From positions 4,276,479 to 4,340,478 of the forward strand of contig NC_068977.1 of the NCBI RefSeq assembly GCF_016808095.1: a DNA stretch of 64,000 bases. The letters run 5' to 3'. The notes under the pieces were generated by a model that worked only from the letters and a program-made list of their open reading frames with translations, did no database searches and was not told the origin of the DNA. This document shows positions 21,071 to 31,229 of this stretch, one piece after another. The first letter of the stretch is position 1; the number at the start of each line of letters is the position of its first letter. The DNA comes from Vigna angularis (lineage: Eukaryota; Streptophyta; Magnoliopsida; Fabales; Fabaceae). The translations under genes were made by a program, and so were the position numbers.

Positions 21071-21700
21071 TGGGTGGATTCCTGGCATATCGGCGACAGT
21101 CCACGCAAACAAATCCTTGTTTTTCTTCAACTCGATTCCTATTGACCTGGCTTGTTCCTCCTTCAACTCACTTCCAATGGTAGTGACTTGTTCCTCCTTA
21201 CGCCCCAGGCTGAAAGGCCTTGTTTCTCCCATTGGTTCCATCCGGTCATCGGTATTAGTTCTTGGATTCAAGTCTGCCATGGCCACCTCTGATCCTCTTA
21301 TCCTCTGTCTAGAAGAGGATGGCTGAACCTTCAACCCTGCTACATAACATTCTCTAGCGATCCTCTGATCTGTCCGGACGGTACAAATAATTCCCCTATC
21401 CGACGGAAACTTAAGTGTGAGGTGGGGCGTGGAAACAATCGCCTCAAATGCATTTAGGCAAGGTCTGCCCAACAACACATTGTAGGTTGTGTTTGCTTCT
21501 ACCAGCAAAAACCTGGTCTTTAACTCTTTATCATTCCGCTCGGTCCCCAGGCAGGTTCTTAGATCCACATATCCTCTTGTATCCACCCTTTCTCCAAAAA
21601 ATCCTAATATTTGCTCGTTATACGGAGCTATCAGATCCTCTGATTAATCCATCTGTTGGAATGTCTTCTAGTAAAAAATATTAACAGAGCTTCCCTAATC
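21017..21700 (-). pseudogene. Protease-RT linker of Tat element 1
   Basis: The minus frame from 21586 encodes the RGYVDLRTCLG, FLLVEANTTYNVLLGRPCLNA and STPHLTLKFP segments that follow the Asp protease catalytic site in Tat elements. After it comes a linker ending in DLFAWTVADMPGIHP, which leads into RT. The catalytic triad region just upstream reads V-D-stop-G-S-S at about 21690, so the protease active site is interrupted by TAG. Confidence 0.78.
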
Positions 21701-22489
21701 TACCAAAACCTTCCCCACGCTGTACCGAGCGATAATAGCTGTTATTACCATCGGATCATCTTGATCAGGATCAGGAGCATGAAAATCTTCATCGGTGAAT
21801 GTGATTGGCGGCATTGAGTGCTTCCTCACATCTACTCGATGAACACTCTTTAACTCCCTCAGGTTTCTCTTCCTTGCTGACGCTGATGGCCCTCCAGTAA
21901 AACCTCCAGAAATAGTGTTTATTGCGCCGCGCAGTGATCCGTCGTTGTTACGACTTCTACTTCGCCTGCGATCTGGGCATCTATCATCTCTTCTATCATT
22001 TCGTTCCATCCTAGTCCTCCTCGGTGGACTTCTCGTCCTCCGTTCCTCCTTCACAAACTTTCTTAGATGGCCTGCCCGAATCAGTTCTTCCACCTTATCT
22101 CTCAACATCGTGCAGTCTTCACTGGTATGTCCTATATTTAGATGATAGGTACAATGTTTAGTCCCGTTAGCCTTTGTTGACGACCAAGAGGGTCTTAAAC
22201 GAATAAAATCAGCACTCAAGGCTTCTTCTAAGACTCTAGCCCTTGACATGTTCAACGGGGTATATTTTTCGAATTTGGGCCCTTTTGGACCATCTCTGTA
22301 TTTCTGGCCTTTTGGGGGCTCGCCAGGTACGAATGGCTTCTTCCCTTCTTTCTTCTTTTGTTCTGAAGTTGAATTTTGTTCATGTTGTCGCCTTTGAATA
22401 GCCCTCATCTCCTCTATTCTGATGAACCTTGCTGCTCTTTCTTGCAACTCATCTAGGGTTATCGGGAGTTCTGCAAACAGATTATCCAC
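21695..22489 (-). pseudogene. gag C-terminal/protease N-terminal part of Tat element 1
   Basis: This 264-codon minus frame covers the end of the capsid-like gag (LPITLDELQERAARFIRIEE), a Lys-rich linker and a Cys-His box C-x2-H with GHTSEDC. An Arg-rich RNA-binding segment (about residues 155-185) and the approach to the protease (ITFTDEDFH, MVITAIIARYSVGKVLVD) follow. The frame stops at the protease active site. The gag front half lies across the solo LTR at 23616-24300. Confidence 0.8.
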
Positions 22490-22504
22490 GAAAGGGGAAG
22501 GCCT

Positions 22505-23615
22505 TGATAAGTGTGAAAAAGAGTTGTTTTTACACTTATAAATGATCTCAATCTTCTAATTATTCATGTTATTACTCAGTGAAATGTTGTAATAGGAAGT
22601 AGATTGTTTTGTAAATTATTGTACAGGAAAGGATGTATAGTTGGGAGTCTGTCAGCCAATTTTCGCATAGCGCAAGCCAAAACTCGCAATGCCAGGAAAC
22701 GGAAATTCGCATAGCACACCATTACTTGTGCGCTGTGCGAATAACATCAGTTGAGAGGCAGCAGTTACACGAAATTCGCATAGCGCGCACACACCTGTGC
22801 GCTGTGCGAATTAATGAAGTTATTGGTTTTAAAAGACCTGACAGAAAGGTAGAAACCATTTTCTGACACACGAAAATAGCCAGAGAAAGACTGGAGAATT
22901 CAGGAGACGATCAGGAGACCTGTCAAGACATCAAGACTTCACTTTATGCAAGGAATTGTTGTAAAGAGTACGTTTGAGATGTCTAGGATAGGCTAAATCT
23001 TTTGTTCATTGGAATTGGTTGTATGACGAAACATTGATGTAAAATTCCTGTGCAATATATGTTTTTGTTCATGTTCTTTTCTTGACTTGCTTTTGATTAT
23101 ACAGAAGTATTAATCTCTTTAAAAGTTCTTTTGTACTGGAAAGTATTTTTAGAACCAGAAACGTAAGAAAAGAAACTAAAAGTAAATTATGCTAGGAATA
23201 GCTTCTGTGCTTTTGGTCATTCTAACATCTGAACTTAATGCAAAATTATCTGATGAATTAATTAAGGAATTAATAATTCAATAGATAATTTTAGAACTTG
23301 TTTTTAAGGAATTGAAACAAGATACTCTCATGTGAATGCTTGAACAGAGAATATATGTTGTCCAGGATCTTACTGTAATGTTAGTCAAAGACCAATTCCA
23401 GTGATCTTTTATCGCATTTTTCAAATCTTATTTTTGTTTACGTTGTTAATTTCATGTTTAAATCCAAATTGAAATCACAAATATGATCAGTAATTGATCT
23501 TGATAAATAAGTTTAATTGATTAACGTAACTCAAATTCCCTTGGGAGAACGATACTCTTTTACTTATTCACTGTATTACTTGAAACAATTTGGTATACTT
23601 GCAAAAAAGTTATCA
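22505..23615 (+). mobile_element. Solo LTR (1111 bp) nested in Tat element 1 gag
   Basis: The termini TGATAAGTG and AAGTTATCA form 6-bp inverted ends (TGATAA/TTATCA) flanked by a perfect 5-bp duplication GGCCT (22500-22504 and 23616-23620). The 3' part contains 'ttgggagaacgatactctttta' near 23539, an Athila-like LTR signature related to 'cttgggaaaacgatacc' in the reverse complement of the 18828-20051 solo LTR. It interrupts gag between the conserved helix regions. It also has palindromic repeats at 22660-22812. Confidence 0.88.
22660..22812. repeat. Inverted TTCGCATAGCGC / GCGCTGTGCGAA repeats
   Basis: Three copies of 'ttcgcatagc' and two of 'gcgctgtgcgaa' are arranged so that each downstream pair can fold into a long imperfect hairpin. 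For example, 'aattcgcatagcgc' (about 22773) pairs with 'gcgctgtgcgaatt' (about 22799) with one mismatch. Confidence 0.75.
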
Positions 23616-24300
23616 GGCCTCAACGCCGTGGCGAGAGTGCTAATGGTAAATTTCTTGCCTACTCCCCTTACTTGTCGCACGGTTTTATTGAACCGTTCCA
23701 TGAAATCTTTGAGACTTTCTCCCTTCTCCTGCTTAATGTTTGTCAACTCTAGATACGTCAAATTTCGAGCTTTACTGGCAGAAAATACTGTTCAAACAAG
23801 TCCCTCAGGATTGCGAAATCGTTGATGGTTTGGGGTCTAAGCTAATGGAACCATGTTAATGCTTCTCCCTTTATTGATAAGGAAAAGACTCTACACCACA
23901 CATTTTCGTTGGGGGAGTAGATGGTCATAGCGTCGACGAAAGACCTCAAGTGTTCCTCCGGATCGCCTGATCCATCATACTTCTCCAGGACTAGGAATGC
24001 TCTTTTCGGAATTTGTTCCTCCATAACTGTTGCTGTGAACGGATGAAGTGTCGTCGCTCGACCGGCCAGGACCGGACGGTTTGTGGTTCTACGCGAGCCG
24101 GCCTAGCTGTGATCCTCACCTTGGTGGCGGGCATGACCCTCACCTTGGTGACTACTGTGACCGACAGGATCTGTGTCTTCTTGCGAGTCTGGCTTCGTTT
24201 CCAGAATTTCCACGATAGGTGGTGTTGCAGCGCGTGCGGAAGATTGTTGATTAGCTTTCGCCCCTCTAGCCGCATCACGCTCGCCTCTAAGGGTTTCAAT
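23616..24300 (-). pseudogene. gag N-terminal and capsid-like part of Tat element 1
   Basis: Minus-strand pieces encode RAFLVLEKYDGSGDPEEHLR and FSLSIKGEALTWFH (24024-23842), then ELTNIKQEKGESLKDFMERF (23761 on), the usual order in Tat gag. A Glu/Arg-rich N-terminal segment is at 24299-24040. Frame breaks separate the blocks near 24000 and 23800. Confidence 0.78.
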
Positions 24301-24398
24301 TTCCGCCTACATTGCCTCCATTCTTCTTCTCATCTCCTGCATAAACGTTGTCGGGTCTTGTTCCATCCTTATGGCTTCAATAGGGTGTCTTTAAAAAT

Positions 24399-24690
24399 CC
24401 TTGGCCCCACGATGGCCGCCAAAATGTTTCTGCTGGAATGGGACGAGGAAAACTCCTGTTGGTTCTGCTTGGGAATGCTTCGCCTCCACCGATTGGTCCT
24501 CCGTCCTCCTGTCTTACCGCTTGGATCTTCCTTTCTCAATATCAAGATGGGGGTGACCTGCAAGAAACACTCTGACGCTCAAGTCAAAATTTATCTCCGC
24601 AAGTCTATAAAAATCAGAAAATTAGGGTCTTTATCTTCCTAATAAATTATTATTTATAGGGTTTCAAGGAATATAACTTCCTTCCGCTTG
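24399..24690 (-). mobile_element. Post-LTR motif and 5' LTR fragment of Tat element 1
   Basis: Read in reverse, the LTR ends ..CAGAAACA (at 24425), followed by TTTTGGCGGCCATCGTGGGG, the conserved sequence following Tat LTRs. The LTR carries 'ctctgacgctcaagtca' (about 24570). It appears to break off near 24690, where an unrelated open segment begins, so the distal half of the LTR is missing. Confidence 0.72.
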
Positions 24691-25028
24691 TCAGAAAAAT
24701 AAATCAGTCAACTCCTGTGCCTAACAACTTAACAGGGCAACCTGATAAGCTTGATGTTTGTCTTGAGCAAGGTACAATCTCTCAATCACAGAAACAAAAT
24801 GAAGAATTTTTGGAGAAAAATATACACAGTGGAACTACCAAAGCTTTCAATTCTATGGAGATGGACATTTTGACAAATGCCACAAAGTTGAAACAAAGAA
24901 GTTCTACTGATTCAAATGTTGTTCTCGTCCTGTTTGAAACAAAAGCATTTGATTCAGAATCAAACTTAAGCATCTCAAGCAGTATATTGAATCCTCTAAA
25001 ATCACATGAAAACTGTATATTAGAATAG
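24691..25028 (+). other. Unidentified open segment between two Tat elements
   Basis: The frame through 24717-25028 is open for over 100 codons, rich in Ser, Asn and Gln (DKLDVCLEQGTISQSQKQNE), and ends in TAG at 25028. There is no ATG at the front (24717 is GTG), and the frame extends upstream into LTR sequence. It shows no transposon motif I know. It may be an exon fragment of a host gene captured or stranded between head-to-head elements, or simply chance openness. Confidence 0.35.
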
Positions 25029-25029
25029 T

Positions 25030-25772
25030 GAACCGAGCAGATATCAACAAATACTCAAACGATCGCTATGCTTAACGATCGGTTTGGAAATTATCACAAC
25101 CACTCACAAGTGAACGATCAAGTAAAACCAACTCAACTCGCGAACGATCGTCAACCACCTAGACCAAACGATCGCCATATCACCAGATATAATATTAACG
25201 ACACGATCAGTTACATCATACGCTCGTCAATGTAACCTTTATCAGTGATTATCCACCAACTAAACATAACGACCAACAAGGGTCAAATACAGGACAATGC
25301 CAGGTCGAATCGGTCAAATTACAGTCAACAGACAATCTATTATGTTCATTCAAGCTGGATCAGTTAATCCAAATAAACCAAGGAAGAAGCAGTCAAAAAT
25401 ATCTAACCATGATAACACAAGTTACGGAACTAACTAACCAAGTAGCAAAGACGAGGATCACGATCAAGTGACTGGATAATCCAACTAACCGGATTTTTAG
25501 GTAAACGGTTTATCTTACTTTTAGGTTAAATACGAAAAACCAAAGGAAAACAGGTACGTTTTGGATTATTAGGAAGAAAGGGAAAACATTGATATTATTA
25601 CTGAACTAGTAAGATTCCATCATTCTTTTTTTGCTGACTTGAGCAGGTACTCACCCCACTCTCCCCGAAAAGCCTTGTGCAAGAGGAAGATATAAGGATA
25701 ACTGCATTGCGAGAAGATTAGGACGTCGTTCATCAGGTTTGCATCTCGATCCCAACAAATTATACTGAAACA
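25030..25772 (+). mobile_element. 5' LTR of Tat element 2
   Basis: TGAACCGAGC to TATACTGAAACA, 743 bp. The right end is certain because the post-LTR motif follows at 25773. The left end is the nearest TG that gives a length in the family range, so it is less certain. The LTR contains repeated 'cgatcg' motifs (about 25060-25215). Confidence 0.6.
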
Positions 25773-26105
25773 TTTTGGTGCCTATCGTGGGGCCGAGACT
25801 TGATATACCCAGAAAAGACCACAAGATCCATGGAAGAGAACAACATCCGAGACTTGATCAAGCAGCTGCAGGCACAGATAAAAGTGCAGGCAAAAACCAT
25901 ATGAGAACTGCAAGAAGTTCAACGCAAACAAACAGAGGAACTAGCGGCGCTGAGAGCGCAACGACCTCCGCCGAAGATATCGACCTCAAAAAGGCAGGAC
26001 GATAATGAAGGAAGCCACCATGGAGGAATATCCGAACCTGGCAGAGGAAGGAAGGGACCCACTTCTAAGCGGCTTACCAACCTGCTTTCGTTTACGGAAG
26101 CCATC

Positions 26106-27830
26106 ATGCAAGCTAATATGCCAAAGAAACCCCCTCCAACATTAGAAAGATATGATGGCTCAGCAGGCCTAGACAACCATCTCCGAAACTTTATTGACGC
26201 CATGGCATTCTACACAGACAATGATCCAGTCATTTGCCGAGCTTTCTCGTTATCCCTGAAAGACGAAGCACCGGAGTGGTATCACACCCTTCCTCCTAAT
26301 TCAGTGGATTATTTTTCTACCGTATAAACTCTTTTTGGAAGACAATATGCTGCCAACAGACGATAGGAGATGACACCAGCTGAGCTCGTGAATACTAAAC
26401 AAGAGAAAGACGAAACCCTGAGAGCATTTATGCAGAGATACAACGAAGCGGCCAGACGCGTAAAAGACGTGAATCACACATTCATAATAAACAATTTGCC
26501 TTCGTGTTTAAGGCCAGGGTATTTCGTTGAACAATTGTATGTCGATCCTCCAAAATCAATGGAAGAACTCCAAGAAACAATCGCGAAGTTCGTACGCATC
26601 AAGGACCTCAGAATTTCCAGAAAAAGGCAACAAGAAAATCCTAACAACGGTACCAGGAAAGAAACGAAGCGATCATCCAACGACTATAAAGGTGACAGGC
26701 CCCCTCGAAAAGAATCAGGGTGGATACCCAAGTATGATCGTTATACTGCTCTTAATGCACCTAGGGCAAAGGTACATGAAGAGGCTCTACACGCAGAACT
26801 CCTCACCGTGCGAAGAAAATCTTCTCCAAAGAATGCTGATGAAAGTAAAGCCTGCCGTCTTCACCTAAACCATGGTCATGACACCGAAGAGTGCAACATA
26901 GTAAAAGATGACATAGAAAGACTCATCCGTGCAAGGTACCTCCAAAAATACGTAAAGGAGGAAACTTCCAAAGCACCGATCCCTATGAGGAAGGAAATGT
27001 CGTGGAGAAGTCCCGAACGACCGTTCCGCAGAGACGACAGACAAAGACGACGTTCCAGGAGCCATTCTCGGAACCCAGAACGAGAGGGGTCAGTCCGAAG
27101 ACGAATTGACACCATATCCGGAGGCTTCGTAGGAGGAGGAGCATCGACGTCTACCCGGAAAAGACATTTGAGAAATTTAAACACAATACACATGGTAGAC
27201 CGACAACGTCAATCTATGCCCAACATTACGTTTACGGATGCTGATTTCCATGCTCTTGATCCTAATCATGATGATCCCATGGTCATCACTGCCGATATAG
27301 CCCGATACGAGGTCAGAAAAGTGCTCATCGATCAAGGCAATTCAGTCAATATCTTATACTGGAATACATTCCTGAAAATGGATATGTCTGAGGATCTGAT
27401 AGCCCCTTTCAACGAGCAGATTGTAGGCTTCCCAGGAGAAAGAGTAGACACTCGGGGATACCTTGACCTAAGGACTCGACTTGGAACAGGCAGAGAAGCA
27501 AGAGAGCTAAGAGTTAGTTTCCTACTAGTAGAGGCAAATACTTCGTATAACGCCTTACTAGGACGACCTTGCTTGAACGCGTTTGGGGCCATCGTCTCCA
27601 CCCCTCACCTAGCTATGAAATTCCCCACAAAGAGAGGCACTATTTGTACGGTAAGGGTCGATCAGCGAACAGCTCGGCAATGTTATGTTGCCGGTTTAAA
27701 GGTCACTCCTTTCATACCACCAAGAAAGGCTAGAGGGGCGGAAACAGCAGCGATCGACTTGGATCCCAGAACCAACATAGACGAACGTCTCCATCCACAG
27801 GGTGACATCAAAACATTCACGCTGGGAGTA
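26106..27830 (+). pseudogene. gag-protease of Tat element 2
   Basis: The frame starts at ATG 26106 (KPPPTLERYDGSAGLDNHLR) and meets two in-frame stops (26325 and 26365). It then stays open from 26370 for about 485 codons. It encodes the gag core (MTPAELVNTKQEKDETLRAF), a Cys-His box CRLHLNHGHDTEEC, an Arg-rich basic segment and the protease region (VLIDQGNSVNIL, LLGRPCLNAFGAI). The protease signature has Asn where D-x-G-S-S is usual. The sequence ends at [11 protein letters not shown], just before RT, where copia DNA begins. Confidence 0.82.
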
Positions 27831-28219
27831 GAGACATGTATACTTCTTCATCTAGATCCCCATGTAAAAAAGCATTATTTACATCTAGTTGATGTAAATG
27901 CCAATGTTTAGAAGATGCTAAAGCCAGAACCAATCTTATTGTTGCGAGTTTGACAACAGGTGAAAAAGTCTCAAAGTAATCTAAACCTTGTTGTTGTGTG
28001 TAGCCTTTAGCTACTAACCTTGCCTTGTATCGTTCAATACTCCCATTAGCATGCCTCTTTGTTTTGTATACCCATTTACATCCGATAGGTTGCTTTCCAT
28101 AAGGTAGATCAGTCAAAACCCAAGTTTTGGTATTTTCTAAAGCTGCAATTTCTTGATCCATGGCATTTCTCCAACAATCATGTTTGATGGCTTAGTTATA
28201 GGTTTTAGGTTCACTAACT
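27831..28219 (-). pseudogene. copia reverse transcriptase, N-terminal part
   Basis: The minus frame from about 28161 encodes [36 protein letters not shown] and [16 protein letters not shown]. It then runs through the first catalytic Asp in [19 protein letters not shown], where the element is cut at about 27831. The Y-x-D-D motif is therefore absent. A frameshift and a TAA near 28190-28220 separate it from the upstream pol part. Confidence 0.85.
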
Positions 28220-30018
28220 TAGGAAAGATTAAGGACATATGATTTATGAAGAGATGATAATGCATCATATGAGAGATATGAAGAGATAGGATATAAGGTA
28301 CCTGTGGATGACTGAGTGGCGGAAGAAGTAGATAACATGTTGCAATGATAGTCCTGCAGATAAGATGGTTTATGTTTTGGCCTGGTTGATTTCCTTTGTG
28401 GAGTAGCAGTGGCAGGTTCAACAGGAACAGGTTGAGAAGGAGGAGATGTAGGTGGTAAAGAGGGTTGATCAGTAACTTCTGAGAAAAGAGGTGATGGAGA
28501 GGAAATGATTTTGGTGACAGAATCCAAGGAATTTTGTGTATCAATAGGGGAGTGCTTGTCACTAGTAAGAAAAGGAAATATGTTTTCATAAAATACTACA
28601 TTCCTTGATAAATAAATTTCCCTTGAGTTGAAATCTAACAAAAGGTAGCCTTTCACTCCGGTTTTAAAACCAAGTAAAACACATTTTCTTGCACGAGGTT
28701 GAAATTTTGTTTTATGAGCTTGAAGAGTTGAAGCATAGCAAAGTGAGCCAAAAACTCGTAAGTAATTAATGTCAGGTTTAACATTGTGTAACAACTAAGA
28801 TGGAGAAAAATATGCCAAAACTTTGGAAGGTAAAAGATTAATGAGTTGCACAGCATAACGAACAGCAAAAGACCAGAAAATTATGGGCAAATGGGATTGA
28901 AACATTAAAGATCTAGAACCATTGAGAATGTGTTGATGTTTTCTCTCAACAACTCCATTTTGTTGAGGTGTTTCAACACAAGATAATTGATGTTGTATCC
29001 CTTTTTGTCTATTAAAATCTGTCATTGCAAACTCATTACCATTATCTGATCTAATGGCTTTTACATCAATGTCAAATTGTGTTTTGATATAAGAAACAAA
29101 GTCAATAAGTTGTGATCTTGTATCTGACCTACTTGCCATCAATTTAATCCATGTGAATTTAGACCTATTATCCACTATAGTTAAAAAATATTTAAAACCA
29201 TCAACAGAAGAAGTATAATATGGCCCCCAAATATCAACATGAATTAAATCAAAAGGAGCTTTTGAAACAGTAGTACTTAATTGAAAAGGCAATTTTCTTT
29301 GCTTAGAATAGTGACAAGTATCACAATGAGTGTATTTTGTATCAGGTAAAGTGTCATACACGGTGCGTAATTTGATATAACAAGAAGAAGAAGGATGCCC
29401 TAGCCTAGAGTTCCAAATATCTATAGAGTTAGGTCTTATTGTAGAACAAGCAATAGAATTCTCAAGAGTAATAGCAGGTGGTGAACCAAGGGGTGCGGAT
29501 GCAGGAACTATCATGACATACAAGCCATCTCTTTCTTCAGCTTTCCCAATCATCTGCAGGGTTGACTTGTCCTGTATTTTACATGAAAATTCAGAAATGG
29601 TAATTTTACAAGAGAGAGATTTAGTTAACTTTGTGACCGAAATAAGATTGACTGAAAAATTAGGAACAAACAAGACATTATGTAAAGTAAGGTGTGGGCC
29701 AAGAGAAATTGTGCCAGAAAAATGTGCAAACGAAGAGTTCTTATTGGGTAGAGAAACTGTAATTGGTGAGATTTTATGATAAGAAATAAATTGAGACAAA
29801 GAACTGGATATATGATCAGTAGCACCTGTGTCTAGAATCCATTGGGAATAGATATTACCTTGATCTTGAGAAGAAGTGGAAATATTATGAGAACTCACTA
29901 GACCAATAGAATGCGTGACTGTGAGGAAGAAGTGCCAATAGACCATGAATTTGCTCTTGAGAAAATCCCAAAGTTGAGGAATGTGATTGCGCCTGAGAAT
30001 TATTAGAAGAAAGAACAA
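28220..30018 (-). pseudogene. copia protease-integrase, one in-frame stop
   Basis: One frame runs from 30018 to 28220, broken only by TAG at 28795-28797. Domains in order: the Asp protease site WILDTGATDHIS; the GAG-pre-integrase Cys/His cluster WNSRLGHPSSS and CDTCHYSKQRKLPF; and the integrase core with its three acidic positions in LIHVDIWGPY, AIRSDNGNEF and ETPQQNGVVERKHQ. A Ser/Pro-rich linker leads towards RT. Integrase would insert element cDNA into the genome. The single stop makes this a recently inactivated copy. Confidence 0.85.
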
Positions 30019-30246
30019 TTGCAGAAGCCATTCAATTTTACAACCTCAAATTGGACAAAAATGTCAGAACCTGAATCTCCGAAACTCCTTCAGATTCCTC
30101 AAAAAAATATAGGGCAGAGGGAGTAGCCATAGAAGGAAAAGAAATTGTAGGAAAGCCAAGAACGAAAGACAGAAGATGAAGATTTTGGTAGTAACAGAAT
30201 TGGTTGCGGAAGAACGTGATTAAGAATTATATTTCTTCTGATACCA

Positions 30247-30429
30247 TGTTATGAAAAAGAAAGGATGAAAATTGTGAATCTTATTCCATAATCAGGAGAA
30301 AGTACAATTGATATATATAGCTGTTTAAAATAATACAAAAACGGAATATAAATATAAAAACAGAATATAAATATATGAACATAAATGTACATATATGAAC
30401 GGAAAATAAATTAAATCCAATAATTACTC
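30247..30429 (-). mobile_element. Putative 5' LTR of the truncated copia element
   Basis: In reverse orientation it runs TGTGAGTAATT to TTTTCATAACA, 183 bp, and abuts the primer-binding site. The inner end is firm. The outer end is chosen because coding-like host sequence appears to begin right after it (see 30430-30465). A target duplication cannot be tested because the other LTR is missing. Confidence 0.55.
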
Positions 30430-30465
30430 ACAAGATTGTTTATCACCCGTGAAAGAAGGAAGAGT
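30430..30465 (+). pseudogene. Short left piece of a host-like exon split by the MULE
   Basis: Twelve codons (D-C-L-S-P-V-K-E-G-R-V ...) lie between the copia LTR and the MULE target duplication. They stay in frame with 35087 onward if the MULE and one duplication copy are ignored. This suggests the MULE landed in an exon. See the entry at 35087-35330. Confidence 0.4.
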
Positions 30466-30474
30466 TATATTTTA

Positions 30475-31010
30475 GGCATAATACCCAATTTTGTCCCCAC
30501 TTTGGTTCGGAAATCTCAAGTTAGTCCCTTTCTAGAAATGTGAGTGGAATGGATCCTTACTTGTAATTATTTGAGTCTAATGAGTCCCTTCCGTTAAATA
30601 GAAGGAAACGGAGTTAGTGGGCTGATGATGTGGCAGTTGTCTTTGGTGAGGTGTCAAGACGCAAGCTTACGTGGTGTTAGGGTTCCCCATTTTCAAATTG
30701 GGTTTTATTACAAATTGGGGATAAAAGGATTTGGGGGTCATTCGTTCGAGATTAGGGCACGTCCGTGTGCGAGAAAGAAGACAGAGGCACGCTGTTATTT
30801 GTGGAACTCGTACGAAGTTTTAGACAGAGCATTTGTGAGTGGACGACCATTGGTGGGGTAAATAACGAAAAACGAAAAGCGACTTTCGAAGGTGCGTTTA
30901 TGGTAGGTTTTGTTCTGTGTTTCGTTGCTTTCAGTGTGGTCCCCCCAGAAGTTTTGATTTTTTTTATGGTTTGTCTGTGTTGTGTGCCCCATTTACAGTG
31001 CATTTGCTTT
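30475..31010 (+). repeat. Left terminal inverted repeat of the MULE
   Basis: Matches the reverse complement of 34585-35077 closely, including the block 'gtggggtaaataacgaaaa' and the segment ending 'gtgccccattnncagtgcatttg'. The left copy has extra sequence around 30797-30850. Long terminal inverted repeats carry the promoters and transposase-binding sites in Mutator elements. Confidence 0.85.
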
Positions 31011-31229
31011 GTTTTTGTTGCGACGTTGTCGTTGTGGTCCCCCTTCATAGTGTGTGGTACTGTGTTGTGGCATTTGCTTTATTTAATGTCATAAATGTGG
31101 TTTTGTTTTGTTTGAGTTGTTTATGGTCTGTACAGTAGTATGTTTATGCTTTGTTTTTTGCTTAGATATCATTTGGGTTAAGGGTTAAGCATAGATTAAC
31201 TAACTCTGACCAATTTTATATTAGATAAT

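Larger units (their letters stand above)
14922..24690 (-). mobile_element. Tat-lineage Ty3/gypsy element 1, minus strand, decayed
   Basis: From right to left the parts are: 5' LTR fragment (from 24425 rightwards), post-LTR motif (24399-24424, rc TTTTGGCGGCC..CGTGGGGCC), gag (24300-21760), protease (about 21700-21240), partial RT (21070-20450), a 74-bp array (18002-18367), a plus-strand accessory ORF (15787-17783) and the 3' LTR (from 14922). RNase H and integrase are missing between about 18.4 and 20.5 kb. Two solo LTRs are nested at 18828-20051 and 22505-23615. The antisense ORF between pol and the 3' LTR is typical of the Tat lineage. Confidence 0.82.
25030..27830 (+). mobile_element. Tat-lineage Ty3/gypsy element 2, plus strand, 3'-truncated
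   Basis: The parts in order are a putative 5' LTR (25030-25772), the post-LTR motif TTTTGGTGCCTATCGTGGGG (25773 on), gag and protease to about 27830. At that point the sequence switches to a reversed copia RT. RT, RNase H, integrase and the 3' LTR are all missing. It lies head-to-head with Tat element 1 and is distinct from it in LTR sequence. Confidence 0.8.
27831..30429 (-). mobile_element. Ty1/copia element, minus strand, truncated in RT
   Basis: The order on the minus strand is LTR (30429-30247), primer-binding site TGGTATCAGA (about 30237-30246), ATG of a short leader (30031), protease, GAG-pre-integrase, integrase, and RT to 27831. RNase H and the 3' LTR are lost at the junction with Tat element 2. 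Most of gag with its zinc knuckle is absent between the LTR and protease. The integrase part is well preserved, so the element is younger than the copia remnant at 36.5-39.6 kb. Confidence 0.82.

Noticed and set aside
25026..25030. ATAGT at 25026-25030 as the target duplication of Tat element 1 (left copy 14917-14921)
   Set aside because: The sequence before it does not end in CA and is not LTR-like, so the match of five bases is probably chance.
26474..27601. Several antisense ORFs of 60-105 residues
   Set aside because: Shadows of the Tat element 2 gag-protease frame, without domains.
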